Of a stretch of 64,000 nt of DNA, positions 59,109-64,000 are shown piece after piece. The notes below the pieces were generated by a model. The model saw only the letters and a list, made by a program, of their open reading frames with translations. It had not been told where the DNA came from and did no database searches. Source of the stretch: Nostoc foliaceum FACHB-393 (lineage in GTDB: Bacteria; Cyanobacteriota; Cyanobacteriia; Cyanobacteriales; Nostocaceae). Each line of letters opens with the position of its first letter. Within the stretch, counting starts at the first letter, position 1. The stretch spans positions 62,001-126,000 of the forward strand of contig NZ_JACJTD010000007.1 in the NCBI RefSeq assembly GCF_014698505.1, given 5' to 3'. Both the position numbers and the translations under genes were made by a program.

Positions 59109-61811
59109 TTATACCCCTAAAATTAGCCGATTGCGGTGGATGCGCAGGAGTTGAAATTCTCCACTAGCCACTGTTGCTAGCATAAATAGGATTTGTTCAG
59201 GACGCAATAGAAAACCATCTTGGCGATAGCTACCTACATAACGGATAACAGATATAGATTCTGCAATGCAATTGTAGTTTTCTACTAATTCCAGTTCAAA
59301 TAAGCGCTCGCGCAGATTTATGAACTGGCTCTTGCCTGACTTTGTTGTATGCTCGTACCATAGCTCGTCTTTTGCTTTGATGGTATCAATCCATTCTTGC
59401 CATTGTATAGGTGTTACTTCTTCCAGTGCTGCTACGGTAATTAAATATTCTGCTGTTTCTAGCAGTTGAGTAGCTGCCGGAGTTTTTAAATCTATCTGCT
59501 CCACATTATATATAGGTATGTCTGTGGGCATTTCCTGAATCAACTGTTCTCGAAAAGTATCTACTGCCACTGGTGCAGTTAACTCAAAATCCGCAATTTC
59601 ACCACTACTAGTGGCTCCTAAAGCCAAAGCAGTTGCTACAGAAATCCGCGGCATTGGATGAAATCCACCAGTAAAAGCGATTGGTAAGCTTGCTCGCCGT
59701 ACAACTCGGTCAAACAGACGGATTAAATCCAGGTGGCTTACCAAAGCCATATTACCCTGTTTTCCAAACCAAACTCGCAGTCGTTGTGCCTTAGTTGTGT
59801 TGGGGACAAATTCGCCAGCGAACTTCGGGATAGCAGGTGATTCAATCACAATGTTATGGCCAAAGTCGGTTCCACATACGCCACAGTGAGAACAACCTTC
59901 AAAAGAGCAGTCGGGTACAATTGCAGCTTCTAAGGCACGTTGCAAGTCTTCTTTGAGCCAGTTTTTGTCAATCCCGGTATCAATATGATCCCAAGGGAGG
60001 GGAGTATCGAGGGAGTGGGGAGTTGGGAGTGGAGAGTTAGGAGTTAGGAGTTGGGTATTTTCCCTATCTCCCGATCTCTTCTGATCTTGTGCGTAAAACA
60101 AATTCCATTCGCCATTTTCTACTTGGCGGTATTTCCAATCTAGATCGGCTTGGGCGATCGCAGACCCCCAAGCGCTAAAAGCTTGATCTAAATTTTCATA
60201 CCAGGAATCCATACCTGCACCCAATTCCCAGGCACGGCGGACTACTTTGCCCAAATTGCGATCGCCTCGTCCCACAAAATCTTCCATTGCCGAAATGCGG
60301 ACATCGGTAAAATTTACCTTTACTCCCTTTATCCGGCGGAATTCTTGCCGCAACAGGTTTTGTTTGCGCTTAAATTCTGTGGTAGAAACTGAGTGCCACT
60401 GGAATGGAGTATGGGGCTTCGGCGTAAAGTTAGAAATTGTCAAGTTAAAGTTTAGGGCTTTTCTGCCCTTGCCCCGACATTCTCGCTGTAGCCAGCTGAC
60501 TGTTTCCGCAATGCCCAAAACGTCAGCATCCGTTTCACCTGGTAAACCAATCATAAAATACAACTTGATTTTATCCCAGCCTTGCTCCCAAGCGGTTTTC
60601 ACCCCCCGCAACAATTCTTCATTGGTCAAACCCTTATTCACGATGTCTCGCATCCGCTGAGTTCCAGCTTCTGGAGCAAAAGTCAGTCCACCTTGCCGTG
60701 TACCTCCAAGGATATTGGCAATATTCTCATCAAATCTGTCTACCCGTTGGCTTGGTAGAGTCAGAGAAATATTTTCATTTTTTAAGCGATTTTTGATTTC
60801 CATCCCCACTGCTGGTAGGGACAAATAATCAGAACAACTCAGAGATAGTAGGGAAAACTCATTGTAACCAGTTGCCCGCATCCCCTGTTCAATTGCTTCT
60901 ACAACCTTATCGGGTTCTACATCCCGTGCTGGCCGAGTCAGCATTCCTGGTTGACAGAAACGACACCCACGAGTGCAACCACGCCGAATCTCAATCGTCA
61001 AGCGGTCATGTACCGTTTCTACGTAGGGAACTAACCCAATGGAATATGCTGGTATAGGAGTTGCAACCCGTCGCAGAATTCGTTTTGGTACGTCAGAGCG
61101 ACGAGGATGAACTGAGCCATCCTCTGCCATGTCATAAAACTGAGGGACATATACGCCTGGTATCTGTGCCAAATCCAGTAATATCTCTTCCCTACTCAAT
61201 CCTGCTTGTTTGCCTTCTTCTAATACCAAACCAATTTCTGGCAGCAGTTCCTCTCCATCCCCAAGGGCGATAAAGTCGAAAAAGTCAGCGTAAGGCTCAG
61301 GATTCGATGTTGCTGTTTGCCCACCAGCAAAAATCAACGGAAACTGGGACTGGAGATTAGTAATTTCTCCTTTGCCCACCTGCTGCTCTGCTGCTCTGCT
61401 TCTCTGCCTCTCTCGCCACGTCAATGGTATTCCAGCCAAATCCAACATTTCTAGGATATTAGTTGCACCCAGTTCGTAACTGAGGCTAAAACCTAAAATA
61501 TCGAATTCAGTGAGCGATCGCTTTGACTCTACCGCAAACAATGGCGTATTAGTTTCGCGTAGTTTGGCTGCCAGGTCTTTTCCTGGGAGGTAGGCGCGAT
61601 CGCACAATTGACGCGGTTGGGCATTCAAGATGTTATAGAGGATGATGTGCCCTAAATTAGATGCACCGACTTCATACACTTCTGGGTAAGTTAAAACCCA
61701 GCGTATTGCTGTCGTATCCCAGGCTTTATGTACTGCTAAACGCTCATTACCCAGGTAACGCCCTGGTTTTAAAATATCCGATGTTATTAATTTTTCAACT
61801 GCAACAGCCAC
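59109..61811 (-). CDS. B12-binding/radical SAM protein with C-terminal DUF2344
   Basis: Two-part protein of 900 residues, of the TIGR03960 + TIGR03936 type. The first part has a cobalamin-binding-like N-terminus and a radical SAM domain with the [4Fe-4S] Cys in RRGCTRGCRFCQPGM (about 278-292). A middle Cys-rich segment (FEGCSHCGVCGTDF, about 644-657) could hold another metal. The DUF2344 part (about 685-900) begins FGKQGNMALVSHLDLIRLFD. The reaction is unknown. Residues about 131-144 and 585-601 are encoded by intergenic-type repeats. Start is a GTG. Confidence 0.9.
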   Translation of the reverse strand: MAVAVEKLITSDILKPGRYLGNERLAVHKAWDTTAIRWVLTYPEVYEVGASNLGHIILYNILNAQPRQLCDRAYLPGKDLAAKLRETNTPLFAVESKRSLTEFDILGFSLSYELGATNILEMLDLAGIPLTWRERQRSRAAEQQVGKGEITNLQSQFPLIFAGGQTATSNPEPYADFFDFIALGDGEELLPEIGLVLEEGKQAGLSREEILLDLAQIPGVYVPQFYDMAEDGSVHPRRSDVPKRILRRVATPIPAYSIGLVPYVETVHDRLTIEIRRGCTRGCRFCQPGMLTRPARDVEPDKVVEAIEQGMRATGYNEFSLLSLSCSDYLSLPAVGMEIKNRLKNENISLTLPSQRVDRFDENIANILGGTRQGGLTFAPEAGTQRMRDIVNKGLTNEELLRGVKTAWEQGWDKIKLYFMIGLPGETDADVLGIAETVSWLQRECRGKGRKALNFNLTISNFTPKPHTPFQWHSVSTTEFKRKQNLLRQEFRRIKGVKVNFTDVRISAMEDFVGRGDRNLGKVVRRAWELGAGMDSWYENLDQAFSAWGSAIAQADLDWKYRQVENGEWNLFYAQDQKRSGDRENTQLLTPNSPLPTPHSLDTPLPWDHIDTGIDKNWLKEDLQRALEAAIVPDCSFEGCSHCGVCGTDFGHNIVIESPAIPKFAGEFVPNTTKAQRLRVWFGKQGNMALVSHLDLIRLFDRVVRRASLPIAFTGGFHPMPRISVATALALGATSSGEIADFELTAPVAVDTFREQLIQEMPTDIPIYNVEQIDLKTPAATQLLETAEYLITVAALEEVTPIQWQEWIDTIKAKDELWYEHTTKSGKSQFINLRERLFELELVENYNCIAESISVIRYVGSYRQDGFLLRPEQILFMLATVASGEFQLLRIHRNRLILGV
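60010..60056. repeat. GTTAGGAGT-type repeat inside the radical SAM gene
   Basis: GGGAGTGGGGAGTTGGGAGT followed by GGAGAGTTAGGAGTTAGGAG is the same family as the spacers at 10955 and 53424. It is in frame and encodes a Pro/Ser/Leu-rich insert (TPNSPLPTPHS) between the radical SAM and Cys-rich parts. Confidence 0.7.
61379..61417. repeat. CTGCTCTG-type repeat inside the radical SAM gene
   Basis: A run of CTGCTGCTCTGCTGCTCTGC then TTCTCTGCCTCTCTCGCC encodes RERQRSRAAEQQ in the first third of the protein. It is related to the CAGAGGC-type unit near 8921. Confidence 0.55.
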
Positions 61812-61959
61812 TGTGCTATCTTCTAGCTACCTTAATTACAGCTACTCAAATCAAACCTTAGCATTGAATTCGGTCTTCTAACAAATTTTATCGTTGCAAC
61901 TTATAACTCCTTTACATAAAGCCCACTCTTGACCCGAATATTTGTGCTTTTACATAAAG

Positions 61960-62289
61960 TTATGTTGCAGCTAACTCGGCTTCACTGTTTAATATTTCAA
62001 ATACGCTATCTAGTTGCGTTAGTTCAAAAATCATTCTAATTGACGGAGCAACAGCGCAAAGTCGGAAACTTCGTCCTAAACTAAGAGCCAGCTTGTGTGT
62101 AGATAACAATGCCATCAACCCCGCGCTGTCTAACGATTCTACCGCTGCTAGGTCTACTACCAAGATGGAAATACCATTTTGTGCCAACGCTGTCGTCATA
62201 TCTCGTTCAAATTCTAAGGCGTTTACAGCATTCAAACAGCCTTGGGGGCGAATAACTGCAATTTTGGGATAGTTAAGCACTGCTTGCAT
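61960..62289 (-). CDS. STAS-domain anti-sigma factor antagonist-like protein
   Basis: A single STAS domain of 109 residues. The conserved phosphorylation-loop segment is AAVESLDSAGLMALL (Ser at about 57), as in SpoIIAA-type anti-anti-sigma factors that are switched by a kinase and phosphatase. No partner kinase or phosphatase is adjacent. AGGATG about 8 bases before the ATG is a good ribosome site. Confidence 0.92.
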   Translation of the reverse strand: MQAVLNYPKIAVIRPQGCLNAVNALEFERDMTTALAQNGISILVVDLAAVESLDSAGLMALLSTHKLALSLGRSFRLCAVAPSIRMIFELTQLDSVFEILNSEAELAAT

Positions 62290-62761
62290 AGTTACATCCT
62301 ATTGAGAATTGTTGAAGCGTCAAGCTAAGGATTATTTGAACATAAACTCTTTTTTGTTGCATCGACCATATGTCTTAGGTCTCTTTGCTGAATCTTTATG
62401 GCTTTAGTATCTCTGTTTAAAGATTGTCATAATTCCAGTTTAAAGTGTGTTTATATATACTTTTTTTTTATCCCAGTTCAAAAACAATCAACTATAGACA
62501 GCCCTAAAAAAGACAAATTATCAGTAACTATGCTGAGAAAATTTGCTTAGTCTATAACTAAAGCTAATTTAGCCAAGCCTTAACGGTAAGTTAAATCTCA
62601 CTCTTTAGCGTTGCTGATGGCATAGGCCATAGTCATAGCAAATTTTCTATTTAACTAATTAAAAAGGTGATCTATATCACTAGTAAATTAGTACTTAGAT
62701 CACTTTTTATACTTAGATAAATCTGGGAGAATTAGTATCATATAAAGTTTGGTTATTACTT
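62290..62761. other. 472 bp divergent promoter region
   Basis: It separates the STAS gene and the 67-residue gene and should hold both promoters. A hairpin with a T-tract (62662-62708) sits 54 bp before the plus-strand gene. Confidence 0.45.
62662..62711 (+). promoter_or_regulatory. leader hairpin with T-tract upstream of the 67-residue gene
   Basis: AAAAGGTGATCT (62662-62673) pairs with AGATCACTTTTT (62697-62708) with one G-T pair. The second arm ends in a T-run, so this could be a terminator or attenuator for transcription entering from the left. Confidence 0.4.
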
Positions 62762-62965
62762 ATGAAAACTCAGTACGCTATTCGGAAACTAGTAGAAAAA
62801 GCTCTTGACATTAAAAAACTAACTCCTGAGATAGAAAATGAAATCAACTCAGAATTGACAGAACTGGGTTACATTTCTGATGTTGATTACGAAGCTCTGG
62901 AATTATTAATGTCAGAGATGGATGCTGGTAGAATTCAGTTAGTTCCTAGCTTGGGATATTTCTAA
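62762..62965 (+). CDS. conserved-looking small protein of 67 residues, function unknown
   Basis: The acidic, helical sequence (MKTQYAIRKLVEKALDIKKL, later DVDYEALELLMSEMDAGRIQLVPS) looks like a real soluble protein, with a pattern of leucines suited to a helical bundle. No family is recognised. No Shine-Dalgarno is obvious, and the hairpin at 62662 lies upstream. Probably a regulator or adaptor, but this is a guess from size only. Confidence 0.6.
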   Translation: MKTQYAIRKLVEKALDIKKLTPEIENEINSELTELGYISDVDYEALELLMSEMDAGRIQLVPSLGYF

Positions 62966-63040
62966 TTGCTTAGGTCTAGAGGTTTATTGCCTATATCAAG
63001 TGAATCTGATGGTAAATGAAGAAATAAAACTTTAAAATAG

Positions 63041-63151
63041 GTAAAACAAGTATTAGTAAAGGCAGGGCTGAATAAAAAGATTGCTTTAACTATCCCTGAT
63101 GAACGGTTACGAGAAGAGATTGAACGCATGAAAGATGGTGGTATATACTAA
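63041..63151 (+). pseudogene. possible gene remnant without start codon
   Basis: An open frame of about 36 codons reads VKQVLVKAGLNKKIALTIPD then ERLREEIERMKDGGIY and stops. It has a coding-like composition but no ATG/GTG that fits, and a stop directly upstream. It may be the 3' end of a lost gene. No family is assigned. Confidence 0.3.
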
Positions 63152-63218
63152 AATTAGTGCTGAGTAAAAAAATAACCCAATACTCTAAACGCCTCACTAC
63201 TGTGCACTCACTCGTTAC

Positions 63219-63581
63219 TCAGCACTCGGTACTATTTTGGTATGCTTGCCACAGTTGGTGAATAAACTGATTAAGTTGCTGCTTGGCGGCTGAGTCAGGT
63301 TCAGTTTTTGGTTCTTTTGCTAAAACTTGGCTCAAGAAGGTAATTACTTCTGTGTCTAATGCTGGCCGAAACAAATTGGCAGGCCAAAGCAAGTCAGACA
63401 CATCTCGCAAATCGGTAATTAGCGGCGATTCCTGAATCAAAGTAACCATTAATAAAGGACGTACCCAGCACAACTGTCGGGAAACTACAAATTGAATGAC
63501 TTCTGCATACAGATTCCTGTCGCCATGCTCTAAAGACACAATTTGTCCTGGTTGAAGAAAATCTAGGCTAATGTTCATCAT
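63219..63581 (-). CDS. conserved-looking protein of 120 residues, function unknown
   Basis: No named family is recognised. The N-terminal half has a beta-strand-rich pattern (ISLDFLQPGQIVSLEH and LCWVRPLLMVTLIQ); the C-terminal half is helical and charged (SAAKQQLNQFIHQLWQAY). Soluble. It is divergent from clpS across about 300 bp. The start is ATG-ATG; the second ATG is equally possible. Confidence 0.65.
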   Translation of the reverse strand: MMNISLDFLQPGQIVSLEHGDRNLYAEVIQFVVSRQLCWVRPLLMVTLIQESPLITDLRDVSDLLWPANLFRPALDTEVITFLSQVLAKEPKTEPDSAAKQQLNQFIHQLWQAYQNSTEC

Positions 63582-63878
63582 TATGCAGTTTGGGCAGGGG
63601 CAAGAATTATTTTGTAACTTCCTTATTCTTAAAAATGGAAATGCGCTACGTTTAACGGAAGGTTATGTAACATTAGGTTAGCACTCTCACGGCAACGATG
63701 TCTAAGACATATGCCTCACAAGTGGCTACGCAAAACTAATAAAACCAATCCCTGAAAGCAAAGGGTTTTCCTAGCATAGTATCTCAACAGAAATACTATA
63801 GAATAGGTAAATAACTGTTAAGCGATCGCTACACAGACACTTTGTAGTAGTGAATCAACAAGAAAAGAGCAAAGAGCC

Positions 63879-64000
63879 GTGTCAGTTGAAACTATTGAAA
63901 AGCCTTCCACAATTCGTAAGCTAGCGCCTCGGTATCGCGTTTTGCTCCATAACGATGACTACAACTCTATGGAGCATGTTGTGCAGTCACTAATAGCCAC
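63879..64000 (+). CDS. clpS: ATP-dependent Clp protease adaptor ClpS (partial, cut by window end)
   Basis: Only the first 40 codons are present. They read MSVETIEKPSTIRKLAPRYR then VLLHNDDYNSMEHVVQSLIA. The NDDYNSMEHV block is the ClpS signature involved in N-degron binding and ClpA/ClpC docking. The start is GTG. ClpS delivers N-end rule substrates to ClpAP/ClpCP. Confidence 0.93.
   Translation, partial: MSVETIEKPSTIRKLAPRYRVLLHNDDYNSMEHVVQSLIA

Noticed and set aside
60247..61273. Plus-strand ORFs antisense to the radical SAM gene, up to 137 codons
   Set aside because: The opposite strand has the conserved family sequence; these have no family or ribosome site.

Overview
The window is a stretch of core chromosome from a cyanobacterium, most probably a filamentous heterocyst-former of the Nostoc group. 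Evidence seen directly: many copies of the HIP1 octamer (GCGATCGC), photosystem I genes psaF, psaJ and psaL, a ferredoxin-type glutamate synthase, cyanobacterial conserved families (DUF1825, DUF1997, Tic22, an RNase E with an Arg-rich tail), and intergenic arrays of heptamer-like repeats (GTTAGGA, TCATTGG and similar) of the kind known from Nostoc/Anabaena genomes. I see no rRNA, CRISPR array, intact insertion sequence or prophage. One tRNA (Pro, UGG) is present.

Layout. 0-9 kb: an alpha/beta hydrolase-fold protein, a SufE-like protein, an RRM RNA-binding protein, a large TPR/M48-like membrane protein with a broken zinc motif, release factor 3, a small DUF4870 membrane protein and hemB. 8.9-9.9 kb is a decay zone with fragments of a CHAT-type protein and of an XRE-type regulator. 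10-19.5 kb: pdhB, secD-secF, two GNAT acetyltransferases, a degenerate histidine-kinase-like protein, threonylcarbamoyl-AMP synthase, prmC, a Tic22 homologue and tRNA-Pro. 20-25.8 kb: an ACT-domain protein, an alpha/beta hydrolase, tsaD, then psaF-psaJ-psaL facing remA-gmk. 26-34.4 kb: a phosphotransferase remnant, tyrS-pyrF-unknown in a tight cluster, a class A PBP, DUF1825, a J-domain/TPR protein, a TM2 protein with a ComEA-like HhH protein, and signal peptidase I.

34.4-38.2 kb is the most accessory-looking part: a 1.6 kb AT-rich stretch with no convincing gene, a polysaccharide deacetylase, a methyltransferase, and a short plus-strand ORF followed by a strong but otherwise orphan terminator. 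38.3-46.5 kb: glutamate synthase (gltB), an exported phosphodiester glycosidase-type protein and a mannose-6-phosphate isomerase-type cupin. 46.8-52.6 kb is the translation block: an IscA-type protein, rpsL, rpsG, fusA, tufA, rpsJ, with clear terminators after tufA and rpsJ. 52.8-64 kb: a Lon-N domain protein, pheA, DUF1997, rne-rnhB behind an 850 bp leader region, a large radical SAM/DUF2344 protein, a STAS protein, two small unknown proteins and the start of clpS.

How the genes work together: translation and its fidelity (rpsL, rpsG, rpsJ, fusA, tufA, prfC, prmC, tyrS, tRNA-Pro and the two t6A genes), envelope building and export (SecDF, LepB, PBP1A, deacetylase), photosystem I assembly, tetrapyrrole and Fe-S supply, and nitrogen assimilation. 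I did not find a clear new multi-gene system. The most unusual observations are intergenic repeat units lying in frame inside the coding sequences of gltB and the radical SAM gene, an M48 family member lacking its zinc/catalytic motif, a histidine-kinase-like protein lacking ATP-binding residues, and several terminator-like hairpins without an annotated upstream gene that may mark small RNAs or leaders.
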